From Rugosibacter sp. (GTDB lineage: Bacteria > Pseudomonadota > Gammaproteobacteria > Burkholderiales > Rhodocyclaceae), in contig JALRCC010000125.1 of assembly GCA_023257495.1 (NCBI GenBank), forward strand, positions 1-6,573: a stretch of 6,573 nucleotides of DNA, given 5' to 3'. A program made the translations under genes and the position numbers. Under the pieces are notes generated by a model, which saw only the letters and a list, made by a program, of their open reading frames with translations, made no database searches and was not told where the DNA came from. Positions 1 through 6,170 of the stretch are shown piece by piece; the first letter of the stretch is position 1, and each line of letters starts with the position of its first letter.

Positions 1-1527
1 CTCAATGGGCAAGCGATTGAGCCTGCAACCAACATGCTGCTCATTGCCGATGAGCAGCGTGCGCTCGCATTGGCAGGGATTATGGGTGGCGAGCCTTCCA
101 GTGTGACAGCGGCAACAACCGATATTTTTCTCGAAAGCGCTTTTTTTGCACCAGCAACCATTGCTGGCAAAGCGCGAACTTTGGGTTTTTCGTCGGATGC
201 TTCTCATCGCTATGAGCGCGGGGTGGATTTTAATTTGCCGCGCTTGGCGATTGAGCGGGCAACGGCGCTGATCCTTGCCTGCGGGGGAGGGCAAGCAGGT
301 TCTATCACCGAAGCCGTTTCACCCGAGCATCTGCCCGGCCGTCCCGCAGTTGAGCTGCGTCCCGCACGTGCTACAAAAGTTTTGGGTATTGATGTCACGC
401 CAGAGCGTGCTGCTGCACTGCTGCGCGGCCTAGGTTTGGATGTTGTGCAGAAAGACGATCGCCTCATTGTCACCCCACCGTCTTTCCGCTTTGATATTGA
501 AATTGAAGAAGATTTGATTGAAGAAATTGCGCGCCTCCACGGGTATGACAATATTCCTTCTGCCCCGCCTGTCGCTCGATCTGCCATGATGCCAGCGGCT
601 GAGTTCAGTCGTGGTCCGATGCAGATCCGGCATGCTGTTGCTGAACGTGATTATCATGAAATCGTTACCTACAGCTTTGTGGATGCCGCGTGGGAAGCCG
701 ATTTTTCAAGCAATACCAGTACAGATGCTGCTCAGCCCATCGTGCTGGCTAACCCCATTGCCAGCAACATGAGCGTGATGCGCTCAACGCTCATCGGTGG
801 TTTGGTTGATACCTTGGTGACCAATCGTAAACGCCAGACCGAGCGCGTGCGAATTTTTGAGCTGGGCCGCTGTTTTTTCAGAACAACCGACAATACGCCA
901 GTAGCGGGTTTTGATCAGCCGCTTAGGCTGGCAGGTTTGGCCGCTGGTTTTGCTGCGCCTGAGCAATGGGGACTACTCTCCCGACGTGTCGATTTTTATG
1001 ATGTAAAAGCTGATGTTGAAGCGCTTTTTTCGCCAAACAAATTAAGTTTTGAAGCGGTGGTTCATCCTGCGCTTCACCCTGGGCGTAGTGCCCGCGTGAT
1101 GCTCAACGGCCAGCCGGTCGGTGTACTGGGTGAGCTGCATCCACGCTGGGTAGAAAAATATTCGCTGGGGCAAGCGCCGGTGGTGTTTGAGCTTGAGCTT
1201 GCCGCCTTGTCAATGACTCCACGAACCGAGTATACGGAAGTCTCACGCTTGCCCACCGTGATACGCGATCTCGCGCTGGTTGTTGATCAGGCACAGGCTG
1301 CTTCAGCTGTGCGAGATGCCTTGCTTGCAGCTGCCCCTTTGGTGGTGCGTGACATCCTCTTGTTTGATGTCTACCAAGGAAAAGGTTTAAGCGATAATCA
1401 GAAAAGCCTTGCTTTTCACATAGTTATGCAAGATACTCAACGCACTCTCGAGGATGCGGAAATCGAGGACGTTATCGCTCAACTTTTAGCTGTTGCGCAA
1501 AACAACTTCGGTGCTTTACTGCGGTGA
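1..1527 (+). CDS. pheT: Phenylalanine--tRNA ligase beta subunit, 5'-truncated by the window edge
   Basis: Beta chain of the cytoplasmic (alpha-beta)2 phenylalanyl-tRNA synthetase, which charges tRNA-Phe and supports editing of mischarged tyrosine. The frame is open from base 1, so the gene starts outside the window. About 508 residues are present of roughly 790 in a typical bacterial PheT. Visible in order: the end of the B3/B4 editing domain, with the family hallmark ALAGIMGG and the SSDASHRYERGVD stretch; a B5 domain at about residues 115-185, ending in the acidic EEDLIEEIARLHGYDNIP segment; the catalytically inactive synthetase-like core; and a C-terminal FDX-ACB (B8, anticodon-binding) domain from about residue 413, with RLPTVIRDLALVVD and DVYQGKGL. 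The C terminus appears complete. The gene ends 32 bases before ihfA, the common pheST-ihfA arrangement of beta- and gammaproteobacteria. No frameshift or internal stop is seen. Confidence 0.97.
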   Translation, partial: LNGQAIEPATNMLLIADEQRALALAGIMGGEPSSVTAATTDIFLESAFFAPATIAGKARTLGFSSDASHRYERGVDFNLPRLAIERATALILACGGGQAGSITEAVSPEHLPGRPAVELRPARATKVLGIDVTPERAAALLRGLGLDVVQKDDRLIVTPPSFRFDIEIEEDLIEEIARLHGYDNIPSAPPVARSAMMPAAEFSRGPMQIRHAVAERDYHEIVTYSFVDAAWEADFSSNTSTDAAQPIVLANPIASNMSVMRSTLIGGLVDTLVTNRKRQTERVRIFELGRCFFRTTDNTPVAGFDQPLRLAGLAAGFAAPEQWGLLSRRVDFYDVKADVEALFSPNKLSFEAVVHPALHPGRSARVMLNGQPVGVLGELHPRWVEKYSLGQAPVVFELELAALSMTPRTEYTEVSRLPTVIRDLALVVDQAQAASAVRDALLAAAPLVVRDILLFDVYQGKGLSDNQKSLAFHIVMQDTQRTLEDAEIEDVIAQLLAVAQNNFGALLR

Positions 1528-1559
1528 ACCTTCGTTAATTATTGGTAACAGGAGCTTGT

Positions 1560-1862
1560 ATGACATTAACCAAATCAGAGCTAGCGGATCTTCTTTTTGA
1601 AAAAGTGGGTTTAAACAAGCGTGAAGCAAAAGATATGGTGGAAGCTTTTTTCGACGAAGTGAAAACTGCCTTAGAAGAAGGGGATGATGTCAAGCTTTCC
1701 GGCTTCTGCAATTTTCAATTGCGCGACAAGCCACAACGCCCGGGACGCAATCCCAAAACGGGCGAGGAAATTCCAATCACGGCAAGGCGTGTGGTTACGT
1801 TTCATGCCAGCCAAAAACTCAAAATGGCCGTAGAGGCATTCCCGCGTGGCGATACCAAGTAA
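1560..1862 (+). CDS. ihfA: Integration host factor alpha subunit
   Basis: IHF-alpha pairs with IHF-beta and bends DNA sharply at specific sites in recombination, replication and sigma-54 promoters. The product is 100 residues, the usual length, and is collinear with the E. coli protein. The DNA-intercalating beta-arm is intact, including [19 protein letters not shown] with the tip proline at position 65. The ATG at 1560 is chosen because AGGAG at 1550-1554 lies 5 bases upstream. An in-frame TTG at 1542 would add six residues absent from the family and place the ribosome site inside the gene. One oddity: the conserved SGFGNF motif reads SGFCNF, so Gly50 is Cys (TGC in place of a GGC-type codon). 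The gene follows pheT by 32 bases and overlaps the next gene by 17, suggesting one transcript. Confidence 0.96.
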   Translation: MTLTKSELADLLFEKVGLNKREAKDMVEAFFDEVKTALEEGDDVKLSGFCNFQLRDKPQRPGRNPKTGEEIPITARRVVTFHASQKLKMAVEAFPRGDTK

Positions 1863-2283
1863 TAGCCGGAGCGAGCTACCACCTATTCCGGCCAAACGCT
1901 ACTTCACTATTGGTGAGGTGAGTGAGCTTTGTGGCGTTAAGCCACATGTACTGCGCTATTGGGAGCAGGAGTTTACCCAGCTTCGTCCCGTCAAGCGACG
2001 TGGAAACCGGCGCTACTACCAGCATCATGAAGTCTTGTTGGCGCGCCGAATTCGAGAGCTGCTTTACCAGGATGGCTTTACGATTAGCGGTGCGCGACAT
2101 CGGTTGGATGATCCATCAGTACTAAAGTCAAATGACCAAAATGCGCCGCTGACTACATCAGAAGATGTGTCATTCGAGGTGCAATCCGTTGCACAATCTG
2201 GCATGCCATCTGACAGGCAAACCAATTCGTTACGAAAAGAAATTACTGCAATTATTGATTTTTTGCGTGCAGACGGGCTTTAA
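1846..2283 (+). CDS. MerR-family transcriptional regulator downstream of ihfA
   Basis: A 145-residue DNA-binding protein. Residues 19-40 form the MerR winged helix-turn-helix ([23 protein letters not shown] begins here), followed by the wing at 50-58 with the RRGNRRYY signature and a second helical pair through about residue 88. The C-terminal 55 residues are not conserved in any way I recognise; they lack the cysteine pairs of metal sensors and end in a predicted helix. This short MerR protein next to ihfA is a recurrent neighbour in beta- and gammaproteobacteria, and its ligand and targets are unknown to me. The start is the GTG at 1846, inside the last six codons of ihfA in another frame. 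No ATG precedes the DNA-binding domain, and translation is probably coupled to ihfA. The tRNA-Pro promoter lies at its 3' end. Confidence 0.88.
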   Translation: MAIPSNSRSELPPIPAKRYFTIGEVSELCGVKPHVLRYWEQEFTQLRPVKRRGNRRYYQHHEVLLARRIRELLYQDGFTISGARHRLDDPSVLKSNDQNAPLTTSEDVSFEVQSVAQSGMPSDRQTNSLRKEITAIIDFLRADGL

Positions 2284-2299
2284 CAGACCGTTCTGTTGC

Positions 2300-2305
2300 T
2301 ATAAT
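2300..2305 (+). promoter_or_regulatory. Probable -10 box of the tRNA-Pro promoter
   Basis: A perfect TATAAT lies 10 bases before the first tRNA base, the position expected for a start site around 2311-2313. The -35 region is poor: TTTAAC at 2279-2284 gives a 15-base spacer and overlaps the stop codon of the MerR gene. The bases after the -10 box (TTGCGC) are GC-containing, as in stable-RNA promoters under growth-rate control, but that control is inference. The tRNA could also be read through from the upstream operon. Confidence 0.5.
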
Positions 2306-2315
2306 TTGCGCTTGT

Positions 2316-2392
2316 CGGGGCGTGGCGCAGCCTGGTAGCGCACTTGCATGGGGTGCAAGGGGTCGAAGGTTCGAATCCTTTCGCCCCGACCA
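2316..2392 (+). tRNA. tRNA-Pro (anticodon GGG)
   Basis: A complete 77-base cloverleaf decoding the proline codon CCC (and CCU by wobble). The acceptor stem CGGGGCG (2316-2322) pairs perfectly with CGCCCCG (2382-2388). The discriminator is A2389 and CCA is encoded at 2390-2392. The D arm GCGC/GCGC encloses AGCCTGGTA. The anticodon stem CTTGC/GCAAG (2343-2347, 2355-2359) encloses ATGGGGT, giving anticodon GGG at 2350-2352. The T arm carries GGTTCGAATCC. The first base C1 paired with G72 is typical of bacterial tRNA-Pro. It follows the MerR gene by 32 bases and is followed by an intrinsic terminator. Confidence 0.97.
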
Positions 2393-2418
2393 AAAAAATT
2401 ACAAAGATCCAATGACTT

Positions 2419-2444
2419 AGGCCAACTTAACCAGTTGGTCTTTT
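2419..2444 (+). terminator. Rho-independent terminator after tRNA-Pro
   Basis: The arms AGGCCAACT (2419-2427) and AGTTGGTCT (2433-2441) form a 9-bp stem with one G-U pair around a TAACC loop. The stem runs into a T tract at 2441-2444 and a further T-rich stretch. It sits 27 bases beyond the tRNA CCA end and probably ends both the tRNA transcript and any read-through from pheT-ihfA. Confidence 0.65.
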
Positions 2445-2492
2445 CATTTCTTCGCGCCTCTGCAGATCGGCTACAACTCCCTCATTGGTTGA

Positions 2493-2654
2493 TGTTATCC
2501 GGTTGAAGTTATGCCGCTGACCAAGAACGCAGGTTTGGAGTGGCTGCATCGTTTGTGCTCAGAACCGCGACGTTTGTGGAAGCGCTATCTGACGACAAAT
2601 ACTGTTTTCCTGGCCAAGGCGATGCGACAATTGCTTCGCGCCAAACGGATTTGA
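2493..2654 (+). pseudogene. Orphan C-terminal remnant of a WecG/TagA/CpsF-type glycosyltransferase
   Basis: The open frame is bounded by a TGA at 2490-2492 and a TGA stop at 2652-2654. From the ATG at 2511 it gives 47 residues that read like the extreme C terminus of a WecG/TagA/CpsF-family sugar transferase: AGLEWLHRLCSEPRRLWKRY is followed by a TTNTVFLAKAMRQLL tail. In the family this block (GLEW.yRL..EP.R...RY) follows the catalytic domain of about 200 residues, which is missing here; nothing upstream in any frame resembles it. No convincing ribosome site precedes 2511. I read it as a decayed fragment left by a deletion or rearrangement next to the tRNA gene, though a short expressed peptide cannot be excluded. 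Family assignment comes from motif memory only. Confidence 0.65.
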
Positions 2655-2741
2655 AGCTGCTAACTTTTATGGCTTCTTGATAGTACTGGGTAATGGCAAA
2701 AAGGGATGTGCCGATGCATCATGCGCAGATACTGTTTTGTG

Positions 2742-2757
2742 GCCTGAAAAATCAGGC
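2742..2757 (+). other. Short perfect hairpin in the yceI 5' leader region
   Basis: GCCTGA (2742-2747) and TCAGGC (2752-2757) are perfectly complementary around an AAAA loop, ending 13 bases before the yceI ribosome site (AGGA, 2771-2774). No T tract follows, so it is not a standard terminator. It may stabilise the 5' end of the message or mean nothing. The rest of the 2655-2782 stretch shows no gene and no clear promoter; TTGATA at 2677-2682 has no matching -10 box. Confidence 0.3.
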
Positions 2758-2782
2758 TTGAATCGATGAAAGGAACATCACA

Positions 2783-3349
2783 ATGAAACGTTTTTCGATT
2801 TTTGTTTTATGTCTGCTGCTCGCTCCCGTCGCTTGGGCGGCAGGTTATGGTCCGTTGGTTATTGAGCGTAGCAGCATCGGCTTTGTATCCAAACAGATGG
2901 GGGTGTCAGTTGAAGGTGGTTTTCGTCGATTCACTGGGCAGCTTGACTTTGATCCGGCGCATCCAGAGAAGGCGCGAGCACGCATTGATATTGATCTGGC
3001 CAGTGTTGATGCAGGATCTGTTGAGGCAAATAATGAAGTTGTCGGCAAGGATTGGTTTTTTGTACGTCAATTCCCGACGGCTCGTTTTGATATGCGTCGC
3101 GTCAAAGTCCTGGGCAATGGCCTGTTCGAAGTCCAGGGTATGCTGACGATCAGGAATGTGACGCAGGAGATGGTAACCAGGGCGAGCTTTCACCAGGAGG
3201 CCGGTCTGGGATTTTTTACGGGAAACTTTATTATCAAGCGGCTCGCTTTTGGTATTGGCGAGGGTGCATGGGGAGACCCGAGTGTTGTTGCAGATGACGT
3301 TAAAGTCAACTTCGTTTTGGCTGCCAAACCCTTGACTGGCAAAAAATAA
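2783..3349 (+). CDS. YceI-like periplasmic protein
   Basis: A 188-residue secreted protein of the YceI family, lipocalin-like beta-barrels that in characterised members bind long isoprenoid or amphiphilic lipids. Residues 1-19 are a signal peptide (MKRF, a hydrophobic LCLLLAPV core, then AWA before the cleavage site). Cys10 lies inside the hydrophobic core and does not fit a lipobox. The mature part has the family pattern: the opening beta-strand with SSIGFVSKQMGV, GGFRRFTGQLDFDP, the DIDLASVDAGSVEANNEVVGKDWFF stretch starting near residue 68, FPTARFD, and the closing FGIGEGAWGDPSVVADDVKVNF. Length is normal for the family. The ATG at 2783 has AGGA 8 bases upstream. It stands alone on the + strand, between the glycosyltransferase remnant and the convergent catabolic operon. 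Its ligand is unknown. Confidence 0.9.
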   Translation: MKRFSIFVLCLLLAPVAWAAGYGPLVIERSSIGFVSKQMGVSVEGGFRRFTGQLDFDPAHPEKARARIDIDLASVDAGSVEANNEVVGKDWFFVRQFPTARFDMRRVKVLGNGLFEVQGMLTIRNVTQEMVTRASFHQEAGLGFFTGNFIIKRLAFGIGEGAWGDPSVVADDVKVNFVLAAKPLTGKK

Positions 3350-3495
3350 TACTCAGCGTTGCGTCATCGCGAATAGCAGAGCAGGACAATGGCAGCGGTG
3401 CATTTAACCGCCATACGGTGGCATCAAAGGGTGGCGGGTGATGAATAGAACGAGAATCAGGCGTGCTATCCGGTTGAAATCACCGCATCACCAGC

Positions 3496-3557
3496 GCCGA
3501 CTTTTTTGTACTTTTTTGTAATTGCCCATGTTCATTGAGCAGGCATGAAAAGTCGGC
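3496..3557. repeat. 10-bp inverted repeat enclosing a tandem decamer, between convergent genes
   Basis: GCCGACTTTT (3496-3505) and AAAAGTCGGC (3548-3557) are a perfect 10-bp inverted repeat separated by 42 bases. Overlapping the left arm is an exact tandem duplication of CTTTTTTGTA (3501-3510 and 3511-3520). The element lies in the 218-base gap between yceI (+) and the epoxide-hydrolase gene (-). On the + strand the two T6 runs follow a weak compound stem (GTGCT 3463-3467 with AGCGC 3493-3497, inner CGGT/ACCG), so a yceI terminator here is possible. The rest of the gap holds no gene that I can support. Confidence 0.55.
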
Positions 3558-3578
3558 CAGTCGTGATTCAAGCTGCCG
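3547..3578 (-). terminator. Candidate intrinsic terminator of the catabolic operon
   Basis: Read on the minus strand, CGGCAG (3578-3573) pairs with CTGGCCG (3560-3554), leaving one bulged G, around a 12-base loop that contains the stop codon of the epoxide-hydrolase gene. ACTTTTC follows immediately (3553-3547). The stem overlaps the final codons, so it would act right at the end of translation. The bulge and short T run lower confidence. Confidence 0.42.
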
Positions 3579-3966
3579 GACCGCCTTGTCTTATCCAGTC
3601 GGCAAGATCCCAATATTCACGCCATTGGGTAATCTTTCCTTCAGCGTCAAGTTCAAACACGCCGTTGACGGGAAGATCGAGTTTGCCTCCGTTTTTAAAC
3701 CGAAAATAGTCAACGCGCTCGGTAAAAACAACCGCGCCGTTTGCGGCAATGTTGCGGATATCGAAGGTGATGCTGTCGAGCATGGACCAAAAGGGCGCAA
3801 GAAAATCCCCAATGGCTTGATGTCCCCTGAGCGGCGCCCACGGCATGTTGTGGTAGGTGGCATCTTCAGTGAAATAGGGGAGTAGTGCCTGGTTAGAGCA
3901 TTTTCTCCAGTCAGCGCAAAAGTTGCGAACTATGTCGATATTGCGTTGTTCAAGGGTGCTTTGCAT
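3568..3966 (-). CDS. Limonene-1,2-epoxide hydrolase-type enzyme (SnoaL-like fold)
   Basis: A 132-residue protein of the limonene-epoxide hydrolase (LEH) branch of the NTF2/SnoaL-like fold. LEH enzymes add water to an epoxide in one step to give a vicinal diol, without a covalent intermediate. Key residues appear in order: Tyr38 and Asn40 in TYHNMP, Arg84 and Asp86 in TERVDYF, and Asp120 in WREYWD. These correspond to the Tyr53, Asn55, Arg99, Asp101 and Asp132 set of the Rhodococcus enzyme, with identical spacing for the first four. There is no signal peptide, so it is cytosolic. The ATG at 3966 is chosen because the LEH domain begins right after it and GAGG lies upstream; longer in-frame starts run into the dehydrogenase gene. 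It follows that gene by 47 bases and is probably the last gene of the operon. Another SnoaL-like activity is the main alternative. Confidence 0.8.
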   Translation of the reverse strand: MQSTLEQRNIDIVRNFCADWRKCSNQALLPYFTEDATYHNMPWAPLRGHQAIGDFLAPFWSMLDSITFDIRNIAANGAVVFTERVDYFRFKNGGKLDLPVNGVFELDAEGKITQWREYWDLADWIRQGGPAA

Positions 3967-4013
3967 GGTGAGATATCCTCGTTTTTGAAATGAGCAGCAT
4001 ATTTTAGTGCGTA

Positions 4014-5075
4014 CTAGGGTTTGATCAAGACTTTCATTGCGCCACCGGTTTTGTGAAAGAACGTAGCAAAAGCTTGATCGACATCCGACAGTGAAAACGT
4101 ATGCGAGAAGTATTCTTCGGGTTTGACAACACCACGCTCCATCATGCGCAGGGCTTCCCACATATAGGGCTGCACGTTGGCAAAACCATTCATGTGCAGC
4201 GTGATATTACGCAAGAATATATCGGCGAGATTCAGATTGAATTTGTCATCGCAGAATACGCCAAGAGCCGCGATCGTTCCTCCGGGGCGAACCAGGTCAA
4301 GACTCATCTGCAAGGTTTCTGGTAAACCAACCATTTCGATGACTTTGTCAAAGCCACGTCCCCCCGTGACTTCAAGCGCCTGTTCTTTCCATCCCTCGTG
4401 TGACGAGTCAAACGTTGCCGCTCCTTTTTGCGCTGCAATGGCCAGTCTTTTGGGCAAGGCATCCACGGCGATCAATCGCCCTGGTCCTCGGTGCAGAGCA
4501 ATATCCAGCGCCATCAAGCCAGTGGGCCCGCAACCGATCACCGCAACCGTTTCACCCACCTGAATATTGGCCAACTCATTGGCGATAACTGCTGAAGGAA
4601 GGTTGCAAGAGAGTGTGATTGCCGCACTATCGGAAATTCCTGCAGGGACTTTCATGGCATGGCCGTCCGCATAAGGCAACACAAGTGTTTCCGCATGCGT
4701 GCCATTCAAGCTGCCAAACGGCACCCCAAAGCCATACACTGCTTTGTGTGTGGTTTCGCAGTGTGCTGTTTGGCCCACTTTGCACATGTAGCAGTCCCCA
4801 CACGAGGCTGAGTAGCCCATGCTGATTCGATCGCCTTTTTTAAAGCGGCCAACTGTTTTACCTACCGCAAGCACCTCGCCGATCAATTCATGTCCTGTTT
4901 GTGACTTTCCCTTTTCCATGATGCCATCAAGCGCTCCACGGTATAGATGCAGGTCCGATCCACAGATCGAAGTTGCGGTCACCTTGACTAGCACTTCATG
5001 GTCGGCACGCAACATCGAGTCTGGAATCGTCGTGCATCGAATATCTTGCGGGCCAAAATAGACTGCTGCTTTCAT
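4014..5075 (-). CDS. Zinc-dependent medium-chain alcohol dehydrogenase
   Basis: A 353-residue cytosolic alcohol dehydrogenase of the medium-chain (MDR) superfamily, oxidising an alcohol to an aldehyde or ketone with NAD(P)+. Catalytic zinc ligands are Cys38 (SICGSD), His62 with Glu63 (TGHE), and probably Cys157. The structural zinc site is complete: Cys92, Cys95, Cys98 and Cys106. The Rossmann motif GCGPTG is at 181-186, and Asp205 at the end of the second strand points to NAD+ over NADP+. Full length for the family. The ATG at 5075 has AGAGG 6 bases upstream. It lies 78 bases after tmoE and 47 before the epoxide hydrolase on the same strand, in the slot where the monooxygenase reductase gene would be expected. 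A role in oxidising the diol or alcohol made by its neighbours is inferred from position only. Confidence 0.92.
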   Translation of the reverse strand: MKAAVYFGPQDIRCTTIPDSMLRADHEVLVKVTATSICGSDLHLYRGALDGIMEKGKSQTGHELIGEVLAVGKTVGRFKKGDRISMGYSASCGDCYMCKVGQTAHCETTHKAVYGFGVPFGSLNGTHAETLVLPYADGHAMKVPAGISDSAAITLSCNLPSAVIANELANIQVGETVAVIGCGPTGLMALDIALHRGPGRLIAVDALPKRLAIAAQKGAATFDSSHEGWKEQALEVTGGRGFDKVIEMVGLPETLQMSLDLVRPGGTIAALGVFCDDKFNLNLADIFLRNITLHMNGFANVQPYMWEALRMMERGVVKPEEYFSHTFSLSDVDQAFATFFHKTGGAMKVLIKP

Positions 5076-5153
5076 GAGGTCCCTCTTGTTTTATCAAGCT
5101 TATTAAATTGACGGGTGATGACTTGGTTTAGTCGTAACGGATTGATTGACTGG

Positions 5154-6140
5154 TTAAAGTGCCAGAGAAAGCCGAAAATCCCGTGTTGCCTGTTTGGCGT
5201 CGTGTGCGGCATCGGGAACTTCAGGTGTGGCAGCACAAAAAGCGTCTATGGCTTTGTCAGCCAAGGGTTCCCATTTGGCAATCCACTGTTTGATAGCTGC
5301 AGCATTACCCTCTTTTTCCAAAATCATTTTGACCAGCGCTGTCGCCCAACGACGATGGCGCACTGCATCCATCAATTGATTATCCGTCAGCATGCCCAGT
5401 AAAGTATCGCCATTGTGGCGAGCAGCTTCACCCAGTTTGCGCAACACTGCTTCCTCAATCGCCGGTTTGGCAACCAGATTCAAGGCGACAAAAGCTTCAC
5501 CCCAATCCCAGGCAATTAATGATTTTTCCATTAGTTCGCGAAAGCCTTGCCATGCGGGATCAGTTTCCCAATAAGTGCGCTCGTCCGTGCCGAAACCCTT
5601 GTCGGTGAATGTGAGTGAAAGCTCTTTGGTGCGATAAGCCGTATGGCTTAACCAGCGCAAGGAATCAGCTGCTTGAAATGCCGCGCAGTTGGTGATGGTG
5701 CTGGCAGGAGACATCTGTTGAAGATAAGCCGATGCCATTTGCAGCGTGTGAAATAAATATCGCGCAGGGGTATAAAGCCGCGCCAGGGTTCCTGCCCATT
5801 TTGGGTCGAGCGCCTTGTCGTGCTCGCGCTCATTGAATTGGTTAAAGAGGCCATGAATATAGGTTTCCTGACCGTCTTGCAACATGTTGTAGGTGCGGTA
5901 GACGAGTTCATCCGGATCGCGAAAAGCATTCCAGTCATCGTGCTGCAAGGGACTTTGATCGCGGTTCAGTTTGTACCAGCGGTTCATGGTCATATTAGGG
6001 TCAAGGTCGTAGGGCGCTTCCCCCTTCCGCGTGTTGTACAGAATATTGACGGAAACGATTTCATATTCGCTGGGCTTGCGGCGTCTTTTAGCCAAATGAC
6101 TCCAGGTTTTAAGAGGTTTTAAAATTTCGACTTCGCTCAT
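5154..6140 (-). CDS. tmoE: Toluene/alkene monooxygenase hydroxylase beta subunit (TmoE-like)
   Basis: Beta subunit of the (alpha-beta-gamma)2 hydroxylase of a four-component soluble diiron monooxygenase (toluene-4-monooxygenase type). The beta chain scaffolds the alpha chain and carries no diiron ligands itself. The product is 328 residues, close to TmoE. Family landmarks are TWSHLAKRRRKPSEYEIVS at the N terminus, DPDELVYRTYNMLQDGQE, LFNQFNEREHD, ARYLFHTLQMASAYLQQMSP, the ADSLRWLSHTAYRTKELSLT segment and AWDWGEAFVALNLVAKPA. The ATG at 6140 has AAGGAG 7 bases upstream (6153-6148). It follows tmoD by 30 bases. The family also includes alkene and isoprene monooxygenases, so toluene should not be assumed as substrate; the adjoining epoxide hydrolase favours an epoxide-forming role. 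Confidence 0.93.
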   Translation of the reverse strand: MSEVEILKPLKTWSHLAKRRRKPSEYEIVSVNILYNTRKGEAPYDLDPNMTMNRWYKLNRDQSPLQHDDWNAFRDPDELVYRTYNMLQDGQETYIHGLFNQFNEREHDKALDPKWAGTLARLYTPARYLFHTLQMASAYLQQMSPASTITNCAAFQAADSLRWLSHTAYRTKELSLTFTDKGFGTDERTYWETDPAWQGFRELMEKSLIAWDWGEAFVALNLVAKPAIEEAVLRKLGEAARHNGDTLLGMLTDNQLMDAVRHRRWATALVKMILEKEGNAAAIKQWIAKWEPLADKAIDAFCAATPEVPDAAHDAKQATRDFRLSLAL

Positions 6141-6170
6141 GGGAAAACTCCTTGAATTTAGTTGTTTGAT

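Noticed and set aside
210..657. Minus-strand open frames opposite pheT
   Set aside because: They lie antisense to a clearly conserved synthetase domain, show low-complexity Arg/Ser-rich composition and match no family I recognise.
1542..1559. TTG start for ihfA at 1542
   Set aside because: It would add six residues not found in the family and bury the AGGAG ribosome site that is well placed for the ATG at 1560.
2599..2740. Repeated ATACTGTTTT motif (around 2600 and 2730)
   Set aside because: Ten matching bases with partly similar flanks; too short to separate from chance without a genome-wide count.
2802..3193. Alternative frames on both strands within yceI
   Set aside because: The frame from 2783 has a signal peptide, ribosome site and full YceI pattern; the others are by-products of it.
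3389..3448. 19-codon open frame between yceI and the convergent operon
   Set aside because: The AGGA upstream is only two bases from the ATG, and the peptide shows no recognisable feature.
3535..3885. Plus-strand 116-residue open frame opposite the epoxide hydrolase gene
   Set aside because: It is antisense to a gene with intact catalytic residues and has no recognisable domain or convincing ribosome site.
3967..4161. Longer N terminus for the epoxide hydrolase, starting at 4161
   Set aside because: It would overlap the dehydrogenase gene by about 150 bases, and the added residues do not belong to the LEH fold; the ATG at 3966 matches the family start.
4101..5061. Several plus-strand open frames opposite the alcohol dehydrogenase
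   Set aside because: The minus-strand frame has complete zinc and Rossmann motifs; the opposing frames are short and featureless.
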